NCBI GenBank assembly: GCA_030833145.1 | Contig: JAURHT010000040.1 | Coordinates: 1-14,762, forward strand | Origin: Aquirufa sp. | GTDB taxonomy: Bacteria; Bacteroidota; Bacteroidia; Cytophagales; Spirosomataceae | Direction of reading: 5' to 3' | Length of the DNA: 14,762 nt | Shown: one piece after another, positions 5,122-13,267 of the stretch | Layout of the letters: each line of letters starts with the position of its first letter | Numbering within the stretch: the stretch's first letter is position 1 | Made by a program: the position numbers and the translations under genes | The notes under the pieces: generated by a model | Seen by the model: only the letters and a program-made list of their open reading frames with translations | Told to the model about the DNA's origin: nothing | Database searches by the model: none

Positions 5122-6150
5122 ATGTCTAGGCCCATTCTTGTCATCAAATTCGGTTCCTCCTCCATCACCCACAAAAACGGGGAGGTGAATGAGCAGACGT
5201 TGGAAAAAATCGCAGCCCAGGTTTCTAGCCTCGCAAAAGACTACCACATCGTCCTCGTCTCTTCCGGAGCCGTGGCCGCAGGAAAAGCCTTTTTAACGAA
5301 TTACAAAGGCACGCTTTCAGAACGAAAAGCCGCCGCAGCGATCGGAAACCCGATTCTAATCGCAAAATACAACCAGTATTTCTCTAAATACGGCATCGCC
5401 ATCGCTCAATCGCTTTGCGAACGCCACCACTTTTCAAACCGCGAATCTTTCCTGCAATTAAAGGAAACCTACACGGAACTTTGGAAAAGCAACGTCATTC
5501 CCATCGCAAACGAAAATGACGTAGTCTCTAACACAGAACTTAAATTCTCCGACAACGACGAACTCGCGACTTTAATCGCGACCGGCTTTGGCGCAGAAAA
5601 ACTCTTAATTTCTACTTCCGTGGGAGGCCTTCTAGACGCAAACGGCGAAATCATTCGCCACGTGCCTAAAATTGACGCCTCCACTTTATCGGTTGTTTCC
5701 TCCGATACTTCATCCACCGGATTAGGCGGAATGATCTCAAAACTTACTTTCACCCGCCTCGCGATGCGCTTAGGTATTAAGGTGGTGATTTTCGGATTAG
5801 ACAATGCAGGCGGAATCGTAGATGCATTAAACGAAAAAATTGGAACGGTCTTCGAAGCAGGAAAAGCCAGTTTAACCGCCCGCCAAAAATGGCTCGCCGC
5901 CGGCAGCCTCATCACTGGCAAAGTCGTCCTAGACAAAGGCGCCGTCAAAGCCATCACTTCTCGCAAAAGCCTTCTTTCCGTAGGCATCACCGAAGTCTTA
6001 GGCGATTTCATGAAAGGCGAGGTCATCGAATTACTAGATTCCACGAAAACTCCATTCGCTATTGCAAGAGCTAGATGCTCGAAGGCAGAGTTGGAGGAGG
6101 CGAAGAGTGGGGTGGAGGTCGCAAACGCAGACGACATCGTTCTTATTTAA
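5122..6150 (+). CDS. proB: Glutamate 5-kinase
   Basis: Phosphorylates glutamate to glutamyl-5-phosphate, the first step of proline synthesis. It has 342 residues, slightly shorter than the 367-residue E. coli enzyme. The amino-acid-kinase domain spans about 1-245: VIKFGSSS (7-14), VSSGAVAAG (46-54), IANENDVVS (128-136) and the lysine-containing GLGGMISKL (200-208). A C-terminal PUA domain follows (about 254-325; RQKWLAAGSLITGKVVLDKGA onward), so it is the long two-domain form that is usually feedback-inhibited by proline. The partner proA is not in the window. The stop codon is immediately overlapped by the heptamer array of repeat copy B. Confidence 0.95.
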   Translation: MSRPILVIKFGSSSITHKNGEVNEQTLEKIAAQVSSLAKDYHIVLVSSGAVAAGKAFLTNYKGTLSERKAAAAIGNPILIAKYNQYFSKYGIAIAQSLCERHHFSNRESFLQLKETYTELWKSNVIPIANENDVVSNTELKFSDNDELATLIATGFGAEKLLISTSVGGLLDANGEIIRHVPKIDASTLSVVSSDTSSTGLGGMISKLTFTRLAMRLGIKVVIFGLDNAGGIVDALNEKIGTVFEAGKASLTARQKWLAAGSLITGKVVLDKGAVKAITSRKSLLSVGITEVLGDFMKGEVIELLDSTKTPFAIARARCSKAELEEAKSGVEVANADDIVLI

Positions 6151-6185
6151 AGCATAAAGCAAAAAGAATAAAGCATAGAGTTTGT

Positions 6186-6200
6186 ATCCGCTTCGCGGAT
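6186..6200. repeat. GC-rich palindrome, core CGC-TTC-GCG (copy 2)
   Basis: ATCCGC-TTC-GCGGAT is the exact reverse complement of the 15-mer at 1377-1391. It sits at the equivalent position in repeat copy B, between the first heptamer array and the terminator hairpin. Confidence 0.8.
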
Positions 6201-6229
6201 TCGTACGAGAAATGTTTTTTCCATAAAGC

Positions 6230-6255
6230 AAAAATGGGACCTGAGTCCCATTTTT
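6230..6255. terminator. Bidirectional Rho-independent terminator between proB and secA
   Basis: AAAAATGGGAC and GTCCCATTTTT are perfectly complementary around the loop CTGA, an 11-bp stem with an A-run on one side and a T-run on the other. It lies between convergent genes and can terminate both. It shares the AAAAATG/CATTTTT outer arms with the hairpin at 1320-1347, while the inner GC pairs differ. Confidence 0.8.
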
Positions 6256-6298
6256 AGCAATCTTTATTCTTTATGCTTTATGCTCTATGCTTTAATCA

Positions 6299-6313
6299 AG
6301 TCGCGAAGCGACT
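6299..6313. repeat. GC-rich palindrome variant (copy 3)
   Basis: AGTCGC-GAA-GCGACT has the same CGC-GAA-GCG core as the palindromes at 1377-1391 and 6186-6200. Its outer arms are changed in a matched way (AGT/ACT instead of ATC/GAT), so pairing is kept. It lies between repeat copy B and the secA end hairpin. Confidence 0.7.
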
Positions 6314-6343
6314 AGCTTAGTTGCGCAAAAGCGCACTAAGCTA
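6313..6343. repeat. Hairpin spanning the secA stop codon
   Basis: Left arm 6313-6326 and right arm 6331-6343 pair over 13 positions with one bulged T around the loop AAAA. The secA stop (6336-6338) lies inside the right arm. The arrangement parallels the argC-end palindrome at 1452-1508. It may protect or terminate the secA mRNA. Confidence 0.7.
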
Positions 6344-9300
6344 TAACCACCGCTCTACCACTCTCCACATCCTGCTCCACTGTTTTGTACTTCACATCTT
6401 CTTTGATGCTTCCGTCAGCGTATTGAACCGTCACGCGTTGGTTGCGATCTGCGATTTTGATGGCTTGGCGAGGGGCCGCGCGTTCTACTGAAGGAGTAGA
6501 CGGATCGTGGTATTCCTCTTGTGCGCCAGCTAGGCCACCTAATAGTGAAGAAATCGCATCGTCTTTGCTCATTTGCAATTTAGGTGCTTTCTCTTTCGGT
6601 GCTTTGGCAGCCGATTGATTCGTTTGTTGAACCGCTGGAATTTCAGCCTTGATCACAAAGCTGATGGTATCCATGTTCACGCGGGCTACGAAACGCTGGA
6701 ACAAGTTCACTGATTCGAATTTGTAGATCAATAATGGATCTTTTTGTTCGAATACGGCATTTTGAACGGATTGTTTCAAATCGTCCATCTCGCGTAAATG
6801 CTCTTTCCACTCTTGATCGATCAGCGATAAAGTGATGAATTTCTCCATCTCTTTGACCACTTCTTTACCCTGAGTTGAAATCGTTTTATCCGCATCTACC
6901 ACGATTCCCGTGGTCATTTGGCCATTGCTAATCGGCACTTGAATGCCAGAATAGCCGTGTTGTTTCGCTTCTTGCGCCACCTGAATGACCTGAGAAGCGA
7001 TGACCTCGTTTTTCGACTTATAATGTTGCTCTGCCGCTAGGAATAATTGTTCCGTTCTTTGGTCATTGTTCAGTTTATTGAATGCTGACGCATCGAATGG
7101 TGGCTCCATGCCTAATAGTTCGATGGTTTTCAATTCGAAATCATCATAGCTCGTAAACTGCGTCGCGATGTCGCGGCAAACGTCGAACAAGATGTTGATG
7201 ATATCTAAAGAAAGACGCTCGCCTAAAAGGGCGTTTTGACGACGTTTGTAGATGGCGTTCCGTTGGTAATTCATCACGTCATCGTATTCTAATAGACGTT
7301 TACGAATGCCAAAGTTATTCTCCTCCACCTTCTTCTGCGCTCGCTCAATCGATGAGGTAATCATCGAGTGTTGGATCACTTCGCCTTCTTCCATTCCCAG
7401 GCGGTCCATCACTTTCGCGATACGGTCTGATCCGAAAAGACGCATCAAGTTATCCTCTAGTGAAACGAAGAACTGAGATGACCCCACATCCCCTTGACGA
7501 CCGGCACGACCACGCAACTGGCGATCGACGCGACGTGATTCGTGGCGCTCGGTACCGATGATCGCAAGACCACCTGCCGCCTTCGACTCGGGGCTTAATT
7601 TAATATCGGTACCACGACCCGCCATGTTTGTAGCGATCGTTACCTTGCCTGATTGACCCGCTTCAGCGACGATTTCCGCCTCGCGAGCGTGTTGTTTGGC
7701 ATTTAATACATTGTGTTGAATCTTGCGAATCGTTAACAAACGACTCAATAATTCCGAGTTCTCCACCGAAGTTGTACCCACTAAAACGGGGCGTCCGCTC
7801 GCGACTAATTCTTGGATCTCCTCCGCCACCGCATTGTACTTCTCACGCACCGTGCGGTACACTTTATCCTCGTGATCTTTACGTTGAATCACGCGATTCG
7901 TAGGAATCGAAACGACATCTAATTTATAAATCGTCCAAAACTCGCCCGCTTCCGTCTCCGCCGTTCCCGTCATACCCCCTAATTTGTGGTACATACGGAA
8001 GTAGTTTTGGAGGGTAACGGTGGCATAGGTTTGGGACGCATCCTCTACATTTACGCCTTCTTTCGCCTCAATCGCCTGGTGCAAGCCATCCGAATAACGG
8101 CGGCCTTCCATCACACGACCCGTTTGCTCATCCACGATCTTCACCTTGCCATCCACAATGATGTACTCGGTGTCTTTCTCGAATAAAGTATAGGCTTTCA
8201 ATAATTGGCTCACCGTATGAATACGGGACGCTTTCTCGTTGTACTCTTGAATCAATTGCTCTTTCGCGGCTAAACGATCAGCATCAGAAAGATCCTTGTT
8301 TTGCTCGATGCGGTTTAAGTCGATCGAGAGATCAGGAAGTACGAAGAAGTTCGGATTTTCGGTGTTCCCACTCATGAATTCCAACCCTTTCTCGGTCATC
8401 TCAACCTGGTTGTTCTTCTCCTCGATCGTGAATAATAATGGCGCTACTGCCTCTGGCATCAACTTTTGGTTGTCTGCTAGGAAAGTGCTTTCTGTCTCGT
8501 TCATCAATTGTTTCATTCCGTTTTCGGAAAGGAACTTGATCAATGGCTTCGACTTAGGCAAACCTTTGTAAGCACGGTATAGGGCTAATCCGCCCTCTTT
8601 TTTGTCGCCAGCAGCGATGAGTTTCTTCGCTTCCACTAAGAAGTGCTGAACGATTTGCTTCTGTGCTTCGACTAATTTGTGAATACGTGGTTGGAAGGTT
8701 TCGAACTCTTGTTCGTCGCCTCTGGGAATGGGTCCGGAGATGATCAATGGCGTTCTCGCGTCATCAATTAACACGGAATCGACCTCATCGACCATCGCGA
8801 AATGGTGTGGTCTTTGAACTTGATCCTCTAAACTACGCGCCATGTTGTCGCGCAAGTAATCAAAGCCAAATTCATTATTCGTACCATAGGTAATGTCTGC
8901 CCAATAAGCGGCACGACGCTCTTCCGTATTCGGTTCGTGCTTATCGATGCAATCCACCTTTAAACCGTGGAATTCAAACAATGGCGCGTTCCACTCTGAG
9001 TCACGTTTCGCTAAGTAATCATTCACGGTTACTAAGTGAACGCCGCGACCTGCAAGTGCATTTAAATAGGTGGGAAGGGTAGAAACGAGTGTTTTTCCTT
9101 CACCTGTACCCATCTCAGAAATCTTTCCTTGGTGTAATACGATACCCCCGATTAGCTGCACATCATAATGCACCATATCCCAGGTAATCTCATTTCCTGC
9201 GGCTAACCATTGATTTTTCCAAATCGCTTTGTCACCCTCAATTACCACATTCTTCTTCTTAGAAGCGATGAATTTATCTTCTACCGTAGCAGAAACCACT

Positions 9301-9689
9301 AATTGCTTATTCTCCGCGAAACGACGCGCTGTTTCCTTCACCACGGCGAAGGCTTCTGGCAAGATTTCCATCAATACGACCTCTAAGCGTGAATTACGCT
9401 CTAGTTGAAGGGCATCGATTTGTTGGAAAAAACGGTCTTTCGCATCTACATCTTCTGTTTCTTCAGCGGAAGTATGTAGGGAAGTAATTTGATTATCTAT
9501 ATCGGATAAAAAAGCCGCAATGCGCGATTTGAATTCCGCTGTTTTACCGCGTAATTCGTCGTCGGACAAGCTCGCTAGTTTAGCGTACTCATTTTTTATA
9601 TTCTCAACGATAGGCATCAACGCTTTAATGTCGCGTTCTGATTTCGTGCCAAAAATTTTCGTTACCGATTTACTGATGAATGAAATCAT
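6336..9689 (-). CDS. secA: Preprotein translocase ATPase SecA
   Basis: The motor of the Sec pathway, which drives unfolded preproteins through SecYEG at the inner membrane. It has 1117 residues, much longer than E. coli SecA (901) but in the range for Bacteroidota. Visible motifs: Walker A GTGEGKT (194-200), TYGTNNEFGFDYLRDNM (268-283), DEVDSVLIDDARTPLIISG (301-319, Walker B), GGMTGTAETE (571-580), then TNMAGRGTDIKL and the arginine-finger region RQLRGRAGRQGD. The extra length is partly an insertion in the preprotein-binding domain around 330-500. The C-terminus ends KYKTVEQDVESGRAVVIA and has no C-x-C-x8-C-H zinc motif. The ATG at 9689 gives a normal start (FISKSVTKIFGTKSERD). It is transcribed leftward towards proB and divergently from the gene at 9843. 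Confidence 0.97.
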   Translation of the reverse strand: MISFISKSVTKIFGTKSERDIKALMPIVENIKNEYAKLASLSDDELRGKTAEFKSRIAAFLSDIDNQITSLHTSAEETEDVDAKDRFFQQIDALQLERNSRLEVVLMEILPEAFAVVKETARRFAENKQLVVSATVEDKFIASKKKNVVIEGDKAIWKNQWLAAGNEITWDMVHYDVQLIGGIVLHQGKISEMGTGEGKTLVSTLPTYLNALAGRGVHLVTVNDYLAKRDSEWNAPLFEFHGLKVDCIDKHEPNTEERRAAYWADITYGTNNEFGFDYLRDNMARSLEDQVQRPHHFAMVDEVDSVLIDDARTPLIISGPIPRGDEQEFETFQPRIHKLVEAQKQIVQHFLVEAKKLIAAGDKKEGGLALYRAYKGLPKSKPLIKFLSENGMKQLMNETESTFLADNQKLMPEAVAPLLFTIEEKNNQVEMTEKGLEFMSGNTENPNFFVLPDLSIDLNRIEQNKDLSDADRLAAKEQLIQEYNEKASRIHTVSQLLKAYTLFEKDTEYIIVDGKVKIVDEQTGRVMEGRRYSDGLHQAIEAKEGVNVEDASQTYATVTLQNYFRMYHKLGGMTGTAETEAGEFWTIYKLDVVSIPTNRVIQRKDHEDKVYRTVREKYNAVAEEIQELVASGRPVLVGTTSVENSELLSRLLTIRKIQHNVLNAKQHAREAEIVAEAGQSGKVTIATNMAGRGTDIKLSPESKAAGGLAIIGTERHESRRVDRQLRGRAGRQGDVGSSQFFVSLEDNLMRLFGSDRIAKVMDRLGMEEGEVIQHSMITSSIERAQKKVEENNFGIRKRLLEYDDVMNYQRNAIYKRRQNALLGERLSLDIINILFDVCRDIATQFTSYDDFELKTIELLGMEPPFDASAFNKLNNDQRTEQLFLAAEQHYKSKNEVIASQVIQVAQEAKQHGYSGIQVPISNGQMTTGIVVDADKTISTQGKEVVKEMEKFITLSLIDQEWKEHLREMDDLKQSVQNAVFEQKDPLLIYKFESVNLFQRFVARVNMDTISFVIKAEIPAVQQTNQSAAKAPKEKAPKLQMSKDDAISSLLGGLAGAQEEYHDPSTPSVERAAPRQAIKIADRNQRVTVQYADGSIKEDVKYKTVEQDVESGRAVVIA

Positions 9690-9804
9690 TATAATATTCT
9701 GTGCTTGTTAGGCGTTTGGAAAAATGAAAAGGCAATTTACCAATTTGAATTTTTATCCTTACTATAATCGATAAATTAATCCCAAAAAAATGTAAGAATC
9801 CGAT

Positions 9805-9812
9805 CAAAATTA
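9805..9812 (-). promoter_or_regulatory. Possible -7 box for secA
   Basis: On the minus strand this reads TAATTTTG, a perfect TAnnTTTG. No TTG lies at the expected 17-23 bases upstream (the nearest is 26 away), so this is only a partial promoter match. It would leave a 5' UTR of about 110 bases before secA. Confidence 0.3.
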
Positions 9813-9842
9813 GTTGATTTGTAAATTAAAGTCCTTAACAAA

Positions 9843-10328
9843 ATGTCTAACGTTCCAGTTCCACCGCGCAGAGCTCCCCGCAAGAAATTAAAAATGCCCC
9901 TTTTTGGCGGGATGGGTGGTGGCGCATCCGCTGGGGAATCTGCGAATCGAGACGATTTTTTTGGCAAAAACTTTGGTTCTATTCTCATCGCAATGACAGG
10001 AATGGCCTTTGCGGCACAGATCTTCTTGCCCAATATTTGGTCCGAAAAAGTATACAACGAAGCGGACGAAATCACCGAAATGGCCTGGAACGGAACAATC
10101 CGTAAGAAATACACCGACGCAAAACACAAAAGCGAGATACATTATTACCTTGTTATCAAAGAAGAAAAAGGCAAAAAGCAAATTGTGGACCTAGTCGAAG
10201 CGGATCCTGTTTTCTTTGATCAAATCGCCGTTCCGCAGCGCGTAACCAAAGCGGCGAATTCATTGGATGTCCGTGTGCAACGTTTTACTAAACCGGATAC
10301 CACATTACGAATTAAATTTATCGAATAA
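9843..10328 (+). CDS. Unrecognised single-pass membrane protein
   Basis: 161 residues, family not recognised. The N-terminus is proline- and arginine/lysine-rich (PVPPRRAPRKKLKMP, 5-19) and is followed by a glycine-rich stretch (22-32). One hydrophobic segment of about 23 residues (44-66, FGSILIAMTGMAFAAQIFLP) follows. The remaining 95 residues are hydrophilic and charged, with alternating strands. The positive N-terminus suggests an N-in signal anchor with the C-terminal part in the periplasm. The stop is 1 base before the DUF1800 start and DUF1501 follows closely, so it is probably co-transcribed with that pair. A role as an accessory of the surface/secretion module is only inferred from position. 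It is divergent from secA across 153 bases. Confidence 0.7.
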   Translation: MSNVPVPPRRAPRKKLKMPLFGGMGGGASAGESANRDDFFGKNFGSILIAMTGMAFAAQIFLPNIWSEKVYNEADEITEMAWNGTIRKKYTDAKHKSEIHYYLVIKEEKGKKQIVDLVEADPVFFDQIAVPQRVTKAANSLDVRVQRFTKPDTTLRIKFIE

Positions 10329-10329
10329 G

Positions 10330-11700
10330 ATGCCAGTGTGGAACGCAAGCAATGTGGGTCATTTATTAAATAGAACACTCTTTGGGTATTCGAAGGGTGA
10401 TTTGTCCCTTGCCCAGGGATACGGCACCTTCTCGGATTTATTGGATTTAGCCATTTTAAAGGACAATCCAGCACCTTTAGCTCCTAATACGTGGATCAAT
10501 ACAGTGCCAGCGGCCTCTCAAACCACTTCAGGTGAGACAGGAACCTGGTACCGAGAATTCAATTATTGGTGGTTCAATTTGATGCACAAAGAGGGCTTGA
10601 ATATGCGGGAGAAAATGGTACTTTTCTTGCATAATCACTTTTCGAATGAACGCGATAAGGTCGTATATCCCCAAAACATGTACGCCCAAAATGCCTTGTT
10701 CAGAAAATATGCATTCGGGAACTTTAAACAATTAGTGAAAGAGATCTCCATTGATCCTTCTATGCTCATTTACCTGGACGGCAATAATTCTCGAGGTTCA
10801 GCGCCTAACGAAAATTATGCGCGCGAATTGATGGAATTGTTCACGATGGGCATCGGTAATTATACGGAGACTGATATCAAACAAGCAGCGAAAGTGCTTT
10901 CTGGCTGGCAAGTGAATGGTTTAACGGCAACGTTTGTGGCCTCTCGCTGGTATATAGAAGCCTCTGTTACCGTTCTTGGAAAGACGGCTAAATTTGATGT
11001 GAACTCCTTGATTGATCATATTTTTAGTCAAAAAGCCACGGCTGAGTTCATCTGTCGAAAACTGTACAAAGAGTTTGTCTACTACAAACCAAACGAGGCT
11101 TTCATTCAACAAATGGCTACGGTTTTACGGTCAAATAACTACGAAATAAAACCCCTGCTTAAATTCCTGTTTACTTCAGAGGAATTTTACACCCCCGGTT
11201 ACATAGGAAGTAAAATCAAGAATCCAACCGAATTAATGGTGGGCGCCTCCAAGCTGTTGGAATTGCCAACACCGGATTATGTGAATATGTACGAGATGTC
11301 CAAAGTACTCCAAATGCAACTTTTTCAGCCTCCCAATGTGGCTGGTTGGCCGGGTCAGCGGGAATGGATTTCTTCTACAACCTATTCCTACAGAGGAGGA
11401 TTTACGGATTCTTTGATTACTGGAAAGCGCTACAATGGTGTGGCAGTGACGGGTAAACTAGTGCCCGTACCGTATGCGCAAACATTTAACAACTCAGAAA
11501 AGGCCGTCGAATTCGTAGATGACGTCTGTCTCTTATTTTTAGCTTTCCCGCCCACCGCTAAAAAGAAAGCATTTTTGTTAGAAACCCTACTAGCCGGCAC
11601 CATCGTAAAAAATTACTCCACTTATTTACCGGGAGTGAATGTGAATTTGCAACAGTTTTTTAAAGCAGTGATGCGATTACCCGAATTTCAACTCTGTTAA
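10330..11700 (+). CDS. DUF1800 family protein
   Basis: 456 residues. The family signature runs the full length: HLLNRTLFG (11-19), MREKMVLFLHNHF (92-104), the long motif NENYARELMELFTMG (160-174) with GNYTETDIKQAAKVLSGWQ, and near the end LFQPPNVAGWPG. The biochemical role of DUF1800 is not established. It almost always sits beside a DUF1501 gene, as here. I chose the ATG at 10330 because it follows the previous stop by 1 base and directly precedes the conserved N-terminus. An in-frame ATG at 10267 would overlap the upstream gene by 62 bases with no family similarity. No signal peptide is visible from this start, although the partner is clearly exported. Confidence 0.92.
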   Translation: MPVWNASNVGHLLNRTLFGYSKGDLSLAQGYGTFSDLLDLAILKDNPAPLAPNTWINTVPAASQTTSGETGTWYREFNYWWFNLMHKEGLNMREKMVLFLHNHFSNERDKVVYPQNMYAQNALFRKYAFGNFKQLVKEISIDPSMLIYLDGNNSRGSAPNENYARELMELFTMGIGNYTETDIKQAAKVLSGWQVNGLTATFVASRWYIEASVTVLGKTAKFDVNSLIDHIFSQKATAEFICRKLYKEFVYYKPNEAFIQQMATVLRSNNYEIKPLLKFLFTSEEFYTPGYIGSKIKNPTELMVGASKLLELPTPDYVNMYEMSKVLQMQLFQPPNVAGWPGQREWISSTTYSYRGGFTDSLITGKRYNGVAVTGKLVPVPYAQTFNNSEKAVEFVDDVCLLFLAFPPTAKKKAFLLETLLAGTIVKNYSTYLPGVNVNLQQFFKAVMRLPEFQLC

Positions 11701-11702
11701 GA

Positions 11703-13241
11703 ATGAAGAAGGAACTGACACGGTCTGAATTTTTACGGCAAATGGCGCTCCTCTCCGGAGGAGTAGGTCTAGGTATTGCCGGAATTCCGGGTCAAGCCTA
11801 TGCGCAATTGCCTGCCGGATTAATGACCTCTGTTCCTGAGGGGAATGTTTTAGTCATTATTCAGCTGGCCGGAGGAAATGATGGATTAAATACGGTAATT
11901 CCGGCTGAAGATGATACCTATTTTGCCAAAAGGCCGGATATCGCCATCAAAAAAGTCGATGCCTTAGCCCTGAAAAAGGGTATGTATTTGCATCCCTCGA
12001 TGACGGGTATCAAATCATTGTACGATCAAGGAAATGTAGCGATCGTCCAAAGTGTCGGCTACGCTAACCCCAATCGCTCCCATTTTCGTGCCACCGATAT
12101 TTGGAACACGGGTTCAGATGCAAATGTAGTCTGGGAGGAAGGCTGGGCTGCCCGTTATTTGGCAGAAAAATACCCCTCATATCCTATTGCGATGCCATCA
12201 CAACCGATGGCTATCCAATTAGGCTCTGTGGAATCCCTTTTATTTCAGTCTGATATAGGAAGATTTGGGACCGTTTTTGAGGACCCTACTCTATTTTACC
12301 AACTTGTTTCAGGCACCTTGTCGGATGATGAAATCCCACCCGCAACCTTGGCCGGAGATGAACTAGCCTTTTTAAAACAAATTTCGAGTGCCTCGATTCA
12401 ATATTCAACAGTCATCCGAGATAGCGCTTTGAAAGGGGCAAATTCAGTCAGCTATCCAGCGACGAACCTTGCCAAACAACTCGGAATCGTTGCAAAATTG
12501 ATCACAGGCGGTCTAGAGACGCCGGTTTATTTGTGCACAATCGGAGGATTCGATACCCACGCAAATCAACTGAATCAACACGCGAATCTGTGGAAACAGA
12601 TTTCTGATGCGGTAACCGCCTTTCAAAAAGATTTAAAAACGCAGAACAAGGCTGATAAGGTGACGCTGATGACTTTCTCCGAATTTGGTCGTCGAGTAAA
12701 TCAAAACGGAACCACTGGTACCGACCACGGAACAGCTGCTCCGATGTTCGTTATCGGGAATACCGTGCGCGGAGGCTTGATAGGGGATAATCCGAATCTG
12801 GTGAATCTAGATTCAAACGGTGATTTGAAAGCAAACTTTGATTACCGCCAGGTCTATTCTACCATTTTGTCAGATCATTTAGGTCTATCCACCACGAGCA
12901 CCGCTGGCATATTTAAAAAGTCATTTGATCGCTTACCTATCTTCTTGAATTCACCATTGATTGCTGAGGCAGGTGTGAAAGTGACCTTGCTTGATCCAGC
13001 TCCTAATCCGGCCTCCGGACAGGTTCGCATTCAATTTGCGGCCTTCGAAGCAATGCGCGTGGAACTTGCCTTATTTGATATGCAAGGTCAAAAAATAGGA
13101 TCGATTTATGCCGGTGAAGTGCAGAGTGGAACCTACACGTATCCAATTGAAACGACGCATTTCCCAGCAGGCACTTATTTAGTCAGCTTGGCTGCCTCTA
13201 CAGGGTCAAGAATTACCAAGCGATTAATCATAGTAAATTAG
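11703..13241 (+). CDS. DUF1501 family protein with T9SS C-terminal sorting domain
   Basis: 512 residues. The N-terminal export signal is about residues 1-35: TRSEFLRQ, a hydrophobic stretch, then a cut near QAYA. It resembles the Tat signals common in this family but lacks the second consecutive arginine. The DUF1501 domain, related to the alkaline-phosphatase/sulfatase fold, spans about 45-415. Its motifs are LAGGNDGLNTVIP (55-67), GGFDTHANQ (281-289), MTFSEFGRR (323-331) and DHGTAAPMFVIG (341-352). The last 80 or so residues (PAPNPASGQVRIQF to GTYLVSLAASTGSRITKRLIIV) form a type A Por-secretion sorting domain, so the protein is expected on the cell surface or released through T9SS. It starts 2 bases after the DUF1800 stop. 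Confidence 0.93.
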   Translation: MKKELTRSEFLRQMALLSGGVGLGIAGIPGQAYAQLPAGLMTSVPEGNVLVIIQLAGGNDGLNTVIPAEDDTYFAKRPDIAIKKVDALALKKGMYLHPSMTGIKSLYDQGNVAIVQSVGYANPNRSHFRATDIWNTGSDANVVWEEGWAARYLAEKYPSYPIAMPSQPMAIQLGSVESLLFQSDIGRFGTVFEDPTLFYQLVSGTLSDDEIPPATLAGDELAFLKQISSASIQYSTVIRDSALKGANSVSYPATNLAKQLGIVAKLITGGLETPVYLCTIGGFDTHANQLNQHANLWKQISDAVTAFQKDLKTQNKADKVTLMTFSEFGRRVNQNGTTGTDHGTAAPMFVIGNTVRGGLIGDNPNLVNLDSNGDLKANFDYRQVYSTILSDHLGLSTTSTAGIFKKSFDRLPIFLNSPLIAEAGVKVTLLDPAPNPASGQVRIQFAAFEAMRVELALFDMQGQKIGSIYAGEVQSGTYTYPIETTHFPAGTYLVSLAASTGSRITKRLIIVN

Positions 13242-13252
13242 ATTCAGATGCT

Positions 13253-13260
13253 TATCTTTG
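13253..13260 (+). promoter_or_regulatory. -7 promoter box immediately before the DUF6089-like gene
   Basis: TATCTTTG is a perfect TAnnTTTG, followed by only 7 bases before the ATG at 13268. Transcription starting 6-8 bases after the box would give a leaderless or nearly leaderless mRNA. No TTG is seen at the -33 position, so the match is partial. Confidence 0.45.
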
Positions 13261-13267
13261 TAGATTG

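Larger units (their letters stand above)
6147..6295 (+). repeat. Composite intergenic repeat element, copy B
   Basis: Same architecture as copy A but on the opposite strand, filling the proB-secA convergent gap. It has a heptamer array at 6149-6180 (AAAGCAT, AAAGCAA, AAAGAAT, AAAGCAT, AGAG), a GC palindrome (6186-6200), about 29 bases of spacer, a hairpin (6230-6255) and an inverted heptamer array (6262-6295). The outer edges both carry TTAA (6147-6150 and 6292-6295). The array abuts and overlaps the proB stop codon. No coding potential is seen. Confidence 0.8.

Noticed and set aside
5469..6137. A 222-codon open frame antisense to proB
   Set aside because: It mirrors the codon structure of proB in another frame, has no recognisable motif and lies wholly within a well-supported gene.
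6147..6295. Full insertion sequence between proB and secA
   Set aside because: The element is about 150 bases with no ORF. Only a non-autonomous or REP-like element can be proposed.
10267..10329. Upstream in-frame ATG extending the DUF1800 protein by 21 residues
   Set aside because: It would overlap the preceding gene, adds no family-like sequence or signal peptide, and a better ATG lies 1 base after the preceding stop.
13265..13267. TTG start for the DUF6089-like gene
   Set aside because: The ATG directly after it gives a standard MKK signal peptide start, so the extra codon is unnecessary.
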